DNA of 64,000 nucleotides from Pseudomonas fluorescens (GTDB lineage Bacteria > Pseudomonadota > Gammaproteobacteria > Pseudomonadales > Pseudomonadaceae). Below the pieces are notes generated by a model that was given only the letters and a program-made list of their open reading frames with translations, had not been told where the DNA came from and searched no databases. Position 1 is the stretch's first letter; each line of letters starts with the position of its first letter. The position numbers were made by a program, and so were the translations under genes. The stretch covers positions 1 to 64,000 of the forward strand of contig NZ_CABVHK010000012.1 of assembly GCF_902497785.1 (NCBI RefSeq), in the 5' to 3' direction. Positions 17,318-26,889 of this stretch are shown here, in pieces.

Positions 17318-17430
17318 CGATTCTATTCCTGAAGCAGAAGAACATGACCGAGCTGACCAGTCATGCCCTTGAAAAAAGAGGCCGTAACCCGCCAACTTTA
17401 TTTATGACGAAGAATTCAACGTCGATGGAT

Positions 17431-18393
17431 TTACGCACTGCTTTTCAAAAAATGCCGGGCCGTAACCATCAAGGACTGGTCTACGTTGTTAGGAGGCTCC
17501 CAGCCCAAAAGCTCACGGTTCTTGGTGATGTCGACTTGAAGCGAACCACATAACCTTTGGGAAAGATCTTTTTTGCCCAATACCGCGGCCCCCGTTTCCA
17601 GCATCCAGCTCGGAACCGGCAGCAAGCGGGCAGGCGCCCCCAATGCTTTGCCCATCCTGCGCAACAACTCGGAAGTAGAAAGATCCTCGCCATCGCTCAC
17701 CAGGAAGGTCTGGTTCGCCGCTGCAGGGTGATCGATACATACAACAATCAAATCGACAAGGTTATCCAGTGCGACAAGGCTACGCCGGTTGTGTATTGAG
17801 CCAAAAGGTAACGGTATGCCCTTTTTCAACCATCGCATCATATTGAGAAAGTTGGCTTTTACGCCCGGCCCATAGACCAGGGGAGGACGCACGATCACCA
17901 CCTCCATCCCGGTTCGGTCAGCGAGTAAACGCAGCGCTTGTTCGGCTTCCATTTTTGAAACGCCGTAAGGATCAACGGGCCCCGGCACTGCGTCAGCAAA
18001 AAAAGGGGAGCCGAGCACAGTTCCTTCTCCGTTGACCTTGATCGAACTTACGTAGACAAACCGCCGCACCCCCGCTTTTGCTGCTTGTGTCGCGAGGTTG
18101 AGTGTTCCGGCAACATTAATCCGACGAAACTCCGTGAGCGGATCCTCGGAGGTATCATTCATCACATGTACCCGGGCGGCACTGTGAACAACGACACCAA
18201 CCCCAGCCAGAGCCTCGGTCCAGTCGGTGTCGCCGTCCAAAGCAGATACCAGCGTTTGCATCGTCGAGGTGGCCAGCGCTGGCAAGGGCTGTCGCAGCGC
18301 CGCCGTCAATGGCCCGACATTATCCTTCAAAAGTCGATCATGAATCGCCCCGCCCACGAAGCCGGACACTCCCGTTAAAAGTATCCTGCTCAT
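17431..18393 (-). CDS. NAD-dependent epimerase/dehydratase, UDP-4-keto-6-deoxy-HexNAc 4-reductase type
   Basis: Extended short-chain dehydrogenase of 320 residues, similar in type to WbpV/WbpK/WbjF. It probably reduces the WbpM product to UDP-D-QuiNAc or UDP-D-FucNAc for WbpL. The Rossmann motif TGVSGFVG is at residues 7-14 and the catalytic YGVSK at 143-147, with Ser116-117 in YVSSIKV. The start overlaps the preceding glycosyltransferase stop by 4 bp (ATGA). Order fnlA-fnlB-fnlC-GT-epimerase-wbpL-wbpM matches what I recall of the P. aeruginosa O11 locus (wbjB-F). C4 stereochemistry cannot be told from sequence alone. Confidence 0.85.
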   Translation of the reverse strand: MSRILLTGVSGFVGGAIHDRLLKDNVGPLTAALRQPLPALATSTMQTLVSALDGDTDWTEALAGVGVVVHSAARVHVMNDTSEDPLTEFRRINVAGTLNLATQAAKAGVRRFVYVSSIKVNGEGTVLGSPFFADAVPGPVDPYGVSKMEAEQALRLLADRTGMEVVIVRPPLVYGPGVKANFLNMMRWLKKGIPLPFGSIHNRRSLVALDNLVDLIVVCIDHPAAANQTFLVSDGEDLSTSELLRRMGKALGAPARLLPVPSWMLETGAAVLGKKDLSQRLCGSLQVDITKNRELLGWEPPNNVDQSLMVTARHFLKSSA

Positions 18394-19643
18394 CGTTTTT
18401 CGTTCCTTCTCAGGCTGGCTGTTCGAAATAGCAATTCCAGACGATCAAACAATCTGGCTTTTGAAAAATTCTTTATATAAAACGCCCTGCCCGCCGCTCC
18501 CATGGTTTCACGCTGGTGAGGGCTTAGCCCTGCCATCGTTCGGACGATGTCTGCTAATGCCAGGGAATCTCCCGAGCGGCAGGCCATTCCCGCTCCAGAC
18601 TCGCTGACCACGCGAGCCGCCTCGCCATCGATCATGGCGATGATCGGCTTACCTGACGCCAGGTAGGCCTGAACCTTACCGGGAATGGTTTTTTCGAAGA
18701 CTTCGTTCGTCTTCAACGAAACGAGTAACGCGTCGGCTTTGGCAAACAATGGAGGCATCTTGTCCAGCGAGTGACGCCCCAGGAGCATAATATTGGTTAA
18801 CCCTCGCGCCGAAACTTCGTCATGCAGCCAACCGCTGACGCGACCGTCGCCCACGATCACCCAGCGAACGGGAATTTCGTTGCCGACCGACTCCGCCGCA
18901 TCAAGAATGGCGGGGAAATCCTGTGCCTCACCAATGTTTCCGGCAAAAACCACTGTAAAAACCGAGTCATCAGAGTGAAGAAGATCAGATTCTTCGTTGG
19001 ACGCACTCGAGAAATCGTCCTCAGCCCAACTGGGAAAATAGACCAGACGTTCATCTGAAATAAACGTTGTGCAGTACTTTCTGACATTCTCATCAAATGA
19101 CTTCGACTGCATCAATAGATAGTCAGTACGGTTGTAAATGAATGAAACCATTTTACCGACCAAGGATAACAGCCTTGGATTCTTTATTATGCCAACGGCA
19201 CTGAGCGTTTCTGGCCAGAGATCAAGAACCCACACAAACACCGGAGACTTCTTCAACCTTCCGATCACCAATGCCGGTATAGCCGCCATTATTGGCGATA
19301 CAGCATATACAAAAATCGAGTCAAACTTGCGCCCACGCAGCTTCCAGGCCCCGACAATCGAAGCACTGACAAAAAATGAGAGGTAATTAAGCGCGAGTGA
19401 AATACTACGGTTACCGCGTGCGAGCATCGGAACTCGGTAGATTTTGGCACCGAAATACTCAGAAAACTTCTCGGGTTCACTTTCGTATTCCTTGAACATC
19501 TTCCCCTCAGGATAATTGGGGAAACCGGTCAGCACCGTCACCTCATGGCCTTTTGCAACAAAGCCTTCGACCAGGTTATTAATGCGCATGTTTTCCGGCC
19601 AGAAATATTGACTGACCACCAAAATCTTCAGTGATTTATCCAT
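18390..19643 (-). CDS. Glycosyltransferase family 4, probable L-FucNAc(-derived) transferase (WbjE-like)
   Basis: GT-B glycosyltransferase of 417 residues. The N-terminal half has LVVSQYFWPENMRINNLVEG and a GFPNYPEGK motif typical of WbuB/WbjE-type enzymes. The C-terminal half has VFAGNIGEAQDF and the donor-binding segment KVQAYLASGKPIIAM. Placed directly after fnlABC, it probably transfers the L-FucNAc or amidinated L-FucNAc residue to the primer sugar on undecaprenyl diphosphate. It acts at the cytoplasmic membrane face. Specificity is inferred from synteny. Confidence 0.85.
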   Translation of the reverse strand: MDKSLKILVVSQYFWPENMRINNLVEGFVAKGHEVTVLTGFPNYPEGKMFKEYESEPEKFSEYFGAKIYRVPMLARGNRSISLALNYLSFFVSASIVGAWKLRGRKFDSIFVYAVSPIMAAIPALVIGRLKKSPVFVWVLDLWPETLSAVGIIKNPRLLSLVGKMVSFIYNRTDYLLMQSKSFDENVRKYCTTFISDERLVYFPSWAEDDFSSASNEESDLLHSDDSVFTVVFAGNIGEAQDFPAILDAAESVGNEIPVRWVIVGDGRVSGWLHDEVSARGLTNIMLLGRHSLDKMPPLFAKADALLVSLKTNEVFEKTIPGKVQAYLASGKPIIAMIDGEAARVVSESGAGMACRSGDSLALADIVRTMAGLSPHQRETMGAAGRAFYIKNFSKARLFDRLELLFRTASLRRNEKR

Positions 19644-19659
19644 TAAATCTTACGCCCAC

Positions 19660-20790
19660 TCAGTATTGACGCCATACCGTACGCATTACATAGTCGCGAT
19701 AACTGTGGATGATACGCACCACCTTTTCGGCAACATTTGGCATGCTGTAATCCGCCACCAGTCTCAACGTACGATCAGCACCACGGCTCTGCGATTCCAA
19801 TATCTGCAGTCCCTGTATGACTCGGTCGACCTCGAGTCCGACCATCATCACCGCTGCTTCTTCCATGCCTTCGGGGCGCTCATGCGCTTCCCGGATGTTC
19901 AGCGCCGGGAAGTTCAGTATCGAAGACTCTTCATTGATCGTGCCGCTGTCGGACAAGACCGCTTTAGAAGAGAGTTGCAGTTTGTTGTAGTCCTTGAATC
20001 CCAAAGGTTTCAAGAGCCGCACGTTTTGATGAAAAACGATGCCCATGGCATCCACTCGCTTTTGCGTACGAGGATGCGTAGACACGATGACCGGCAAGCC
20101 ATAATCAGCAGCTACCGTATTGAGCACATCGACCAGTTTGAGGAAATTTTTGTCTGAATCAATATTTTCCTCACGGTGTGCGCTGACCACAAAAAACTTG
20201 CCCGCCTCGAGGCCTAGACGAGTTAAAACGTCTGACGCTTCAATGCCATCGAGATAATGATGGAGCACTTCAAACATCGGGCTGCCGGTTTTAATGACCA
20301 TGTCCGGAGGCAGTCCCTCCCTCAACAGATAATCACGCGCGATACTGCTGTAGGTGAGGTTGATATCAGCGGTGTGGTCGACGATCCTCCGGTTGATCTC
20401 CTCGGGGACTCGCATATCGAAGCAGCGATTACCCGCTTCCATATGAAAGGTCGGTATCTTGCGGCGCTTGGCAGGGATGACTGCCATGCAACTGTTAGTG
20501 TCTCCCAACACCAGTAACGCCTCGGGGCTTTCTTCCGCCAATACCCGATCCACTGCGATGATTACATTACCGATGGTCTCTGCGCCCGTCTGACCCGCGG
20601 CGTTGAGAAAATGATCGGGTTTGCGAATGCCAAGATCCTGGAAAAAAATCTCGTTCAATTCATAATCGTAATTTTGCCCGGTGTGGACTAGAACATGATC
20701 ACAAGTCTTGTCCAATTGCGAAATAACGCGAGACAATCGAATGATTTCAGGACGCGTACCAACAACAGTCAATACCTTTAATTTTTTCAT
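19660..20790 (-). CDS. fnlC: UDP-N-acetylglucosamine 2-epimerase family, FnlC type (UDP-L-FucNAc synthesis)
   Basis: Non-hydrolysing 2-epimerase of 376 residues, third step of UDP-L-FucNAc synthesis: C2 epimerisation of the L-talo intermediate. Visible motifs are GTRPEIIRLS (11-20), HTGQNYDYELNEIFF, VLGDTNSCM, SAHREENID and SDSGTINEES. It follows fnlA and fnlB, which supports FnlC over the close paralogue WbpI. Because the locus also has wbpA/B/D/E without a separate wbpI, an additional action on the uronic acid precursor cannot be excluded. The gap from fnlB (106 bp) shows no feature. Confidence 0.88.
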   Translation of the reverse strand: MKKLKVLTVVGTRPEIIRLSRVISQLDKTCDHVLVHTGQNYDYELNEIFFQDLGIRKPDHFLNAAGQTGAETIGNVIIAVDRVLAEESPEALLVLGDTNSCMAVIPAKRRKIPTFHMEAGNRCFDMRVPEEINRRIVDHTADINLTYSSIARDYLLREGLPPDMVIKTGSPMFEVLHHYLDGIEASDVLTRLGLEAGKFFVVSAHREENIDSDKNFLKLVDVLNTVAADYGLPVIVSTHPRTQKRVDAMGIVFHQNVRLLKPLGFKDYNKLQLSSKAVLSDSGTINEESSILNFPALNIREAHERPEGMEEAAVMMVGLEVDRVIQGLQILESQSRGADRTLRLVADYSMPNVAEKVVRIIHSYRDYVMRTVWRQY

Positions 20791-20896
20791 TATAACGCTC
20801 TATGCAAATACGGCTAAACCAAGCAAGGTGACCAATAGGTATTTAACCTGCAACAAACCCTGACACAGGTAAACATTCCCTTCCTTCCGAAGACAA

Positions 20897-22015
20897 TTAG
20901 GCTTCAACCCCTACCGGCCGAGCATAAGTATCCGGATGCAGCCGGTCAAATATCTCGTTGGCCCACAACATGACAATCAACTCGTCGTCACCAATATTAG
21001 TAATATCGTGGGTCCATCCGGGCACCGTTTCCACAATGACTGGTTTTTCACCACAGGTAACCAACTCGTAAAACTCATCAGACACGATATGGCGAAAACG
21101 AAAGCAGGCTTTGCCTTTTATGACCAGGAATTTTTCAGTCTTCGAATGATGATAGTGCCCACCGCGCGTCACGCCCGGATGAGCAGTAAAATAAGAGAAT
21201 TGCCCACTATCGCTGGTTTTCAGCATTTCGACAAAGACACCGCGAGGGTCTTCATGCTTGGGTACTTCGTAGGTAAACTGTTGTGTAGACAGATAGCTTA
21301 CATAGGTGGAATAAAGTGCACGGACCAATCCCTGGCCAACCGGTTGCGTCACCAAATTGACCCGGCTTTGGGAAAATTCTTCCAGCTGATTAGCCAGCGA
21401 ACCGACGCTGATGCTGTAGCAAGGTTCGACGTCGACAAACGAATTTTCGCTCACCTGCTGGTCCAGTGCCGCGACAAACTTAGTAATAACGTCATCAATA
21501 TAAACAAGCGTGATTAATGCATTCGGATCATTAATTGTGATCGGTAAACCGTTGACGATATTGTGGCAGAACGTCGCTACTGCGGAGTTATAGTTAGGTC
21601 GCGCCCACTTCCCGAAAACATTGGGTAACCGAAAAAGATATATTTTCGAGCCAATCTCATCTTTCAACGCAAGTAAAGCCTGTTCTGCGCCACGCTTGCT
21701 AACGCCATACGGATTGTCCAGTTCAGCCTGGATGGAGGATGTGTAAAGGACCGGAACAGGTTTGCCACTCGCTCTAATCGCGTCACAAAGCGCAAGAGTG
21801 AGGTCAGTATTTCCCGTTTTGAACTCGCTCTCGGATGGGGGTCGGTTAACACCTGCCAGGTGAAAAACGAAGTCCACCGAAAACACTAACTCAGGCAAAA
21901 GAGCGGTATCATCGGCCCGATTAAAAGTCACGACTTCAACGTCTTTTCGTTCGCTCAAATGCGCAACGAGATTCCTGCCTACAAAGCCATTAGCCCCGGT
22001 GATCAAGACTCTCAT
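20897..22015 (-). CDS. fnlB: UDP-2-acetamido-2,6-dideoxy-hexulose reductase FnlB (WbjC), SDR-cupin fusion
   Basis: Bifunctional-looking enzyme of 372 residues. It acts after FnlA in UDP-L-FucNAc synthesis, by 3-epimerisation and 4-reduction to the L-talo sugar. An N-terminal extended SDR domain (TGANGFVGRN at 7-16, YGVSK at 103-107) is followed from about residue 260 by a cupin domain with the metal-like HPGVTRGGHYHHSKTEKFLV segment. This fused architecture is characteristic of FnlB/WbjC/Cap5F. The start lies 4 bp after the fnlA stop. Confidence 0.93.
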   Translation of the reverse strand: MRVLITGANGFVGRNLVAHLSERKDVEVVTFNRADDTALLPELVFSVDFVFHLAGVNRPPSESEFKTGNTDLTLALCDAIRASGKPVPVLYTSSIQAELDNPYGVSKRGAEQALLALKDEIGSKIYLFRLPNVFGKWARPNYNSAVATFCHNIVNGLPITINDPNALITLVYIDDVITKFVAALDQQVSENSFVDVEPCYSISVGSLANQLEEFSQSRVNLVTQPVGQGLVRALYSTYVSYLSTQQFTYEVPKHEDPRGVFVEMLKTSDSGQFSYFTAHPGVTRGGHYHHSKTEKFLVIKGKACFRFRHIVSDEFYELVTCGEKPVIVETVPGWTHDITNIGDDELIVMLWANEIFDRLHPDTYARPVGVEA

Positions 22016-22019
22016 CTAT

Positions 22020-23054
22020 TCACTCCTCAGGTACGGCGTGCTCACCACGCTTGATGGCCTTCATAAATGCGAGTTTCAGCAACAGGTTCTGCATGCCTTC
22101 GATATCCAATCGTTCGGTGTTGTGAGAGTTATAATCCTCGGTAGTGGAAATCTTTTCCTCCCCTTCCTCGACGAACTTCGAATAATTCAGATCGCGCAGG
22201 TCAGGTGGCACTCGGTAATAGTCACCCTTGTCTTCAGCACAGGCCATTTCCTCACGACTTAGAAGGGCCTCATACAGTTTTTCGCCATGGCGGGTGCCGA
22301 TCACTTGAATAGGATGATCTGGCTTACCAAGCATCCGTGTGAGCGCTTTTGCCAAGGTGTCTACTGTCGCCGCGGGGGCCTTCTGGACAAACAGATCACC
22401 ATTTTTACCATGCTCGAACGCATACAAAACAAGGTCGACCGCGTCAGAGAGTGTCATCATGAAACGGGTCATGTTCGGATCGGTGAGTGTCAACGCCTTG
22501 TCGGCGCGAATTTGCTCGATGAACAATGGAATGACAGATCCACGTGATGCCATGACATTGCCGTATCGAGTTCCGCAGATGATTGTCTTCTTTTCATCTA
22601 CATTCCGAGACTTTGCAATCATTACCTTTTCCATCATTGCCTTGGAAATCCCCATGGCATTGATCGGGTAAACAGCCTTGTCAGTGCTCAGGCAGACCAC
22701 ACGCTTGACCACATTCTGGATAGCCGCCTCCAGCACATTTTCAGTGCCAATGACGTTCGTCTTTACGGCCTCCATCGGGTGAAATTCACATGAAGGCACT
22801 TGCTTCAATGCAGCTGCGTGGAAGATGTAGTCAACCCCGCGAGTCGCATTCAAAATGCTCTGGTAATCACGCACATCACCAATATAGAACTTCAGCTTGG
22901 AGTTGGAGTATTGCTTGCGCATGTCATCCTGCTTCTTCTCGTCGCGACTGAAGATGCGGATTTCAGCGATGTCACTGTCAAGAAAGCGTTTCAGTACAGC
23001 ATTCCCGAAAGAGCCAGTGCCACCAGTGATGAGGAGCGTTTTTCCGCCGAACAT
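22020..23054 (-). CDS. fnlA: UDP-GlcNAc 4,6-dehydratase (5-inverting), FnlA (WbjB)
   Basis: First enzyme of UDP-L-FucNAc synthesis; it dehydrates UDP-GlcNAc with C5 inversion. It has 344 residues and is soluble. Visible: TGGTGSFG (10-17), the SRDEKKQDDMRKQ segment found in FnlA/CapE, STDKAVYPINAMGISK with Met in place of the usual catalytic Tyr, and RYGNVMASRGSVIPLF. It lies 34 bp after the first HisF-like gene and precedes fnlB and fnlC, so this block makes UDP-L-FucNAc. Confidence 0.94.
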   Translation of the reverse strand: MFGGKTLLITGGTGSFGNAVLKRFLDSDIAEIRIFSRDEKKQDDMRKQYSNSKLKFYIGDVRDYQSILNATRGVDYIFHAAALKQVPSCEFHPMEAVKTNVIGTENVLEAAIQNVVKRVVCLSTDKAVYPINAMGISKAMMEKVMIAKSRNVDEKKTIICGTRYGNVMASRGSVIPLFIEQIRADKALTLTDPNMTRFMMTLSDAVDLVLYAFEHGKNGDLFVQKAPAATVDTLAKALTRMLGKPDHPIQVIGTRHGEKLYEALLSREEMACAEDKGDYYRVPPDLRDLNYSKFVEEGEEKISTTEDYNSHNTERLDIEGMQNLLLKLAFMKAIKRGEHAVPEE

Positions 23055-23088
23055 ATTAGACCCTAGAGTAATGCGCGTAATTCGATGA

Positions 23089-23874
23089 TTATTTGACAGC
23101 TTTCAGCGCTGAGTAAATCAGCTCGTCCTTTTGTGACGTATCAGGGTAGCTGATCAAAACTGCCCTGTAAGTGCCTTTGAACACAAAAAGACTACCGGCA
23201 GCCACTCCGACGACACCGCAGGTCTCTATGACCTTGCCGATGTCGGCCAATGACCCGGCGCCACCTAAAATGGTGATCGGGATTCTCACGCTCTGACGTA
23301 GCTTCAGGGCCAACCGGAGGTCATAGCCCTTCATCTGTCCATCGTTATCGATCGAGTTGATGACGATTTCACCGGCCCCGAGCCTTTCAACCTCTGCAGC
23401 CATCTGAAAAACGTCACGCTTGGAATTGCGCGTTCCGTTGTGAGTCCACACCTCATAACTGCGCGTTAACAGTCGCTGCTTGACGTCAAGTACCACGACA
23501 ACGCTCTGTCTACCAATTTCTTCAGAAATTTGAGAGATGAGTTTGGGGTTATCAATCGCGGCCGAACTGATCGCAACTTTCTCTACCCCGAGAGAAATTA
23601 TTTTCTGAGCTTGTGCCGCGGTCCGAATACCGCCGCCATAACACAGCGGCATGCGGCACTCAGATGCCAATTTGGCAATACGTTGATAATCCGGCTCAGC
23701 CCCTTGAACAGTCGCATCAATATCAAGAACGATCAGTTCATCAGCTTCTTTTTCGTTGAAAATCTTCACCGCATTGATCGGATCACCAACGTACTTCGGC
23801 TCCTTAAAGCGAACGGTTTTCACTAGCCCACCGTCCTGAATCAAGAGGCAGGGAATGATTCTTGGCCTCAACAT
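23089..23874 (-). CDS. HisF-like subunit of sugar amidination (AglZ/HisF2/WbuZ type), module 1
   Basis: A (beta/alpha)8-barrel protein of 261 residues, homologous to the synthase subunit of imidazole glycerol phosphate synthase. In O-antigen loci HisH/HisF pairs deliver ammonia to a WbpG-type amidotransferase that turns an N-acetyl group into an acetamidino group. The N-terminal MLRPRIIPCLLI and YVGDPINAV, and FNEKEADELIVLDIDAT, differ from the histidine-pathway KxVKG pattern. It follows its HisH partner by 1 bp and precedes fnlA, suggesting L-FucNAc to L-FucNAm conversion. Compare the second copy at 38287-39036. Confidence 0.87.
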   Translation of the reverse strand: MLRPRIIPCLLIQDGGLVKTVRFKEPKYVGDPINAVKIFNEKEADELIVLDIDATVQGAEPDYQRIAKLASECRMPLCYGGGIRTAAQAQKIISLGVEKVAISSAAIDNPKLISQISEEIGRQSVVVVLDVKQRLLTRSYEVWTHNGTRNSKRDVFQMAAEVERLGAGEIVINSIDNDGQMKGYDLRLALKLRQSVRIPITILGGAGSLADIGKVIETCGVVGVAAGSLFVFKGTYRAVLISYPDTSQKDELIYSALKAVK

Positions 23875-23875
23875 G

Positions 23876-24490
23876 TCACAACTCCGCGAAATTCTTCAGA
23901 AGCGCCACACCATAATGGTGACTCTTTTCCGGATGGAACTGCACACCGAAGACATTGCCTATCGACACTGCACAGCTGAAGTCCAGCCCATAGGAAGCCG
24001 TAGCAGCGATGTTTTCCTGTTGAAAACACTCAAAGTAATAGGAGTGAAGAAAATAGAATCGCGGGTTCGTTTCGAAATCGGCGAATAGCCGGCAGCCTGG
24101 GGTCGGTGACACGTCATTCCAACCCATATGTGGCAGCGGCAAATCAGCGAGGTGCTCGGCAGAGCTGAAACTGCGCACGCGCCCGGGAATCCAGCCCAAC
24201 CCCGGTAATTTACCTTCGTCACTGGATTCAGCGAGCATTTGCATTCCCACGCAAATACCGATGACCGGAACGCCCTGATTGAGAACCAGATCATCCAGTG
24301 TTTGCCGCATGCCAGAATCATTGAGTTGCTGCATCGCGTGATCGAAAGCACCGACACCTGGCAGAATCAGTTTGGTTGCACCCATCAAACTTTCCGCATC
24401 TTTGGCAACCGACACGGGAATGTGTAAACGTTTATAAACGTTAACGAAAGCCTGGATGTTACCCAACCCGTAATCAATGATTGTAATCAT
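23876..24490 (-). CDS. HisH-like glutaminase subunit of sugar amidination, module 1
   Basis: Class I glutamine amidotransferase, 204 residues, supplying ammonia to the HisF-like partner. The nucleophile is Cys80 in IGICVGMQML, the oxyanion segment is LILPGVGAFD, and the His/Glu pair is in VQFHPEKSHHYG. It overlaps the upstream amidotransferase gene by 4 bp (ATGA) and ends 1 bp before the HisF-like gene, so the three are translationally coupled. It is not part of a histidine operon: no hisB, hisA or hisI is nearby. Confidence 0.88.
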   Translation of the reverse strand: MITIIDYGLGNIQAFVNVYKRLHIPVSVAKDAESLMGATKLILPGVGAFDHAMQQLNDSGMRQTLDDLVLNQGVPVIGICVGMQMLAESSDEGKLPGLGWIPGRVRSFSSAEHLADLPLPHMGWNDVSPTPGCRLFADFETNPRFYFLHSYYFECFQQENIAATASYGLDFSCAVSIGNVFGVQFHPEKSHHYGVALLKNFAEL

Positions 24491-25626
24491 CTGAACAGCC
24501 TTCTCTCCAACCCGAGCACGCTCATCACACGGGAGCCAATTCCGATCATGAAACGCTTGTTGTTGTAATCAAGACATTTTTTGTTCGGACCGTCGAAAAT
24601 TTCTTGAAGCTCATCCACCGTCAGATCAAGTTTATTGGCAACGTACTCGAACTCGGATTTGAGAAACTGCTCATCAAGTTCCGGCTTGGCGATACGTTCA
24701 AGTGCAGCCTCGCGAGTCATCTGCCCGGTCATGATCAAGCTGGAAAAATGCGCCCGGCGTTTTTCGTAACCAAACTTGCGCGGCATCCAGTAATCTTCAT
24801 AGAAACGCGTAAATCGAGACTCGTGATGTTTATGCTGAAATTTTTTCCAACCGAAGAGCCTTCCAAGTGTTTCCTCGGCTTCGGCCTTCACATAGGGCAC
24901 CAGGTTCAAAGGCTTTACCACTTTCATGCCTAAGACGTAGCGGTAATACAGTTTGTATAAAAGAATATCCACAATGGGAAAACTTTTTAACGGTCTTTTG
25001 CCGAATTTTGCGTGGATATCCTTAATCAGCAACTTGTCGATGCCCGGATAACCGCCCCACTCCTCGGGTTCTCGGCAGCACTCTGTCGAATAGTTCCCGC
25101 CGGTCAGCACATACTTGATCTTGTGTGCTTTGGCAAACTTGTATAGCGCTGAAAAAAACGCAGTATCCTGAGGCAAATCCTGATCCGATACCTGAGATTT
25201 GAGAAAAGCGACCTGGAGGTCCTTCATCTCCTCCCAATTGATCACTTCGGTATACAGATCCAGTTTCAGACCATCTACCAACTTCTCAATATTGCCTACT
25301 GCCTGATCGGTATTCCATCCAGCGTCGACGTGAAAAAGCAGAGGCCGTAAGCCCATTTTCTCCTTCGCGATGTAGCTGACATAAGAGCTGTCCAGGCCAC
25401 CGCTTAATCCAATAATGCAATCAAATTCACGGTCTTTTCCGTCTTCCTTGATTTTTTCGGCCATCTTCATCAGCTCGCTTTCGCCACGCTGGTCGAAGTG
25501 CCAATTGGGAGCGATTACTGATTCAAAATTCTGGCAATAGTCGCAGCGCCCACGCTCGTCAAAAGTTACATTAGGATCTGAGGTATCCATAATGCAGCAG
25601 GTGCAAATCTTATAATCTTTACTCAT
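24487..25626 (-). CDS. N-acetyl sugar amidotransferase (WbpG/WbuX family), module 1
   Basis: ATP-dependent enzyme that converts a sugar N-acetyl group to an N-acetamidino group with ammonia from HisH/HisF. It has 379 residues from ATG 25626, like WbpG. Cys-rich N-terminus (CTCC at 8-11, CDYC at 28-31) suggests a zinc site. The PP-loop SGGLDS at 75-80 binds ATP. A start 12 codons upstream was rejected as less conserved. Because module 1 abuts fnlABC, its likely substrate is L-FucNAc, as in loci that contain L-FucNAm (established in other bacteria to my knowledge; here inferred). Confidence 0.9.
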   Translation of the reverse strand: MSKDYKICTCCIMDTSDPNVTFDERGRCDYCQNFESVIAPNWHFDQRGESELMKMAEKIKEDGKDREFDCIIGLSGGLDSSYVSYIAKEKMGLRPLLFHVDAGWNTDQAVGNIEKLVDGLKLDLYTEVINWEEMKDLQVAFLKSQVSDQDLPQDTAFFSALYKFAKAHKIKYVLTGGNYSTECCREPEEWGGYPGIDKLLIKDIHAKFGKRPLKSFPIVDILLYKLYYRYVLGMKVVKPLNLVPYVKAEAEETLGRLFGWKKFQHKHHESRFTRFYEDYWMPRKFGYEKRRAHFSSLIMTGQMTREAALERIAKPELDEQFLKSEFEYVANKLDLTVDELQEIFDGPNKKCLDYNNKRFMIGIGSRVMSVLGLERRLFR

Positions 25627-25677
25627 GAGCAACCCCATCCAATAAAACAAACCCCGTCGCATGGCTGATCATCGAGA

Positions 25678-26889
25678 TCACTTCGCAGCCACGAGATTTG
25701 AATAAACTTTTAAAACCCTGTCGGCATTTTTTTCCGGGTTGAAATTATCTTCCGCGAGTTTTTTTGCATTTGCTCCCATGCGCTTTATTTCCGGGCGGTT
25801 ATGAGCAAAATAACTGATTGCATCCGCCAACTTGACTGGATCCTTCGGCGGAACAGCGATACCCGTCTCGTAATCCAGCAACGTATCCGGACGCGGCTTA
25901 CTCACCGCGGCAATGCAAGGCACTCCTGAGAATGCTGCCTCGAATACAGGTCTGCCAGGGGCATCAAAATGGGATGGGAAACATAGAACATCGATTCGTT
26001 CATACACACTTTGAATATCGATCGTAGGACCAAACATATGGAACACAGATTGGAGGGAGTATTGGGAAATTAACGATTGAAGCTCCGACTCTACATCCTG
26101 CGCAAAACCCGCTTTCTTTATAAGCCAGGATTTCAGACCGCCGCCTGTACGCGTGGAGCCGCCAATAATCACAAATTGAACGTTATCGCCTCGATCAATG
26201 ACCAATTTTGCCGCTTCGATCAGGTCGAATAGTCCTTTTGAGTGGTGCAGGTTGCCAACGAACCCGATTTTGATCGCGTCACTCTGAATCTGGTCAAGCC
26301 TTGAGACCATGGATTCGTCCCTGACACTCGCGCTTGATGGGGTAAACGAATTTTGAACCACCGTCACATTAAAATCGGGTGGTAACGTTGAACGTACATT
26401 TTCATCAATCGCAATAATTGCGTTCACACGGATATTGAGCTTTTCGAAGAGCCATCGGCAGCGGAATGACTTTGGATCAGACCAGGTAAGTGATCGCACA
26501 TGAACAACCACGGGCACTCTGAATAGAAGCCGGGCCAACAACAAAGGAAATATTTCCGTCAACTCATTTACATGAATGAGGTCAATATCCTTCCATCGAC
26601 GCTTTGCCTGAAACAGCGAAATAAAAGTGAACGGCAAGTAGGATAATTCTCTAAGCAGGATTAACCACCGGCTGCCTCGATAATGTCCATACAACGTATT
26701 ATCAAATCGGGTCAAACCAACTGTTGCGATATGGTCCTTTGCTACCTGCTTGTAAAAGTTCAACGCGGTTCCGCGCACGCAGACAAAATACGGCTGAACA
26801 TCACGAGAAGACAAGGTCCTCACAAGCTCGAAAAGGCTTCTGGAGGCCCCGCCAAAAGGCCCCACACCATCGATGTAAAGAACCTTCAT
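25678..26889 (-). CDS. Glycosyltransferase family 4
   Basis: GT-B glycosyltransferase of 403 residues, probably adding one sugar of the O-unit at the cytoplasmic face of the membrane. N-terminal donor/acceptor fold with DGVGPFGGASRSLFELV. C-terminal nucleotide-sugar site with VGNLHHSKGLFDLIEAA and the E-x7-E-type segment VFEAAFSGVPCIA. It lies between the polymerase and amidination module 1. Its sugar is not identifiable; the 2,3-diacetamido uronic acid is the candidate left after assigning the other two transferases (inference). Confidence 0.85.
   Translation of the reverse strand: MKVLYIDGVGPFGGASRSLFELVRTLSSRDVQPYFVCVRGTALNFYKQVAKDHIATVGLTRFDNTLYGHYRGSRWLILLRELSYLPFTFISLFQAKRRWKDIDLIHVNELTEIFPLLLARLLFRVPVVVHVRSLTWSDPKSFRCRWLFEKLNIRVNAIIAIDENVRSTLPPDFNVTVVQNSFTPSSASVRDESMVSRLDQIQSDAIKIGFVGNLHHSKGLFDLIEAAKLVIDRGDNVQFVIIGGSTRTGGGLKSWLIKKAGFAQDVESELQSLISQYSLQSVFHMFGPTIDIQSVYERIDVLCFPSHFDAPGRPVFEAAFSGVPCIAAVSKPRPDTLLDYETGIAVPPKDPVKLADAISYFAHNRPEIKRMGANAKKLAEDNFNPEKNADRVLKVYSNLVAAK

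Noticed and set aside
23089..24490. hisF/hisH pair taken as histidine biosynthesis genes
   Set aside because: Coupled to a WbpG-family amidotransferase inside an O-antigen operon, without hisA, hisB or hisI; amidination is the better reading.
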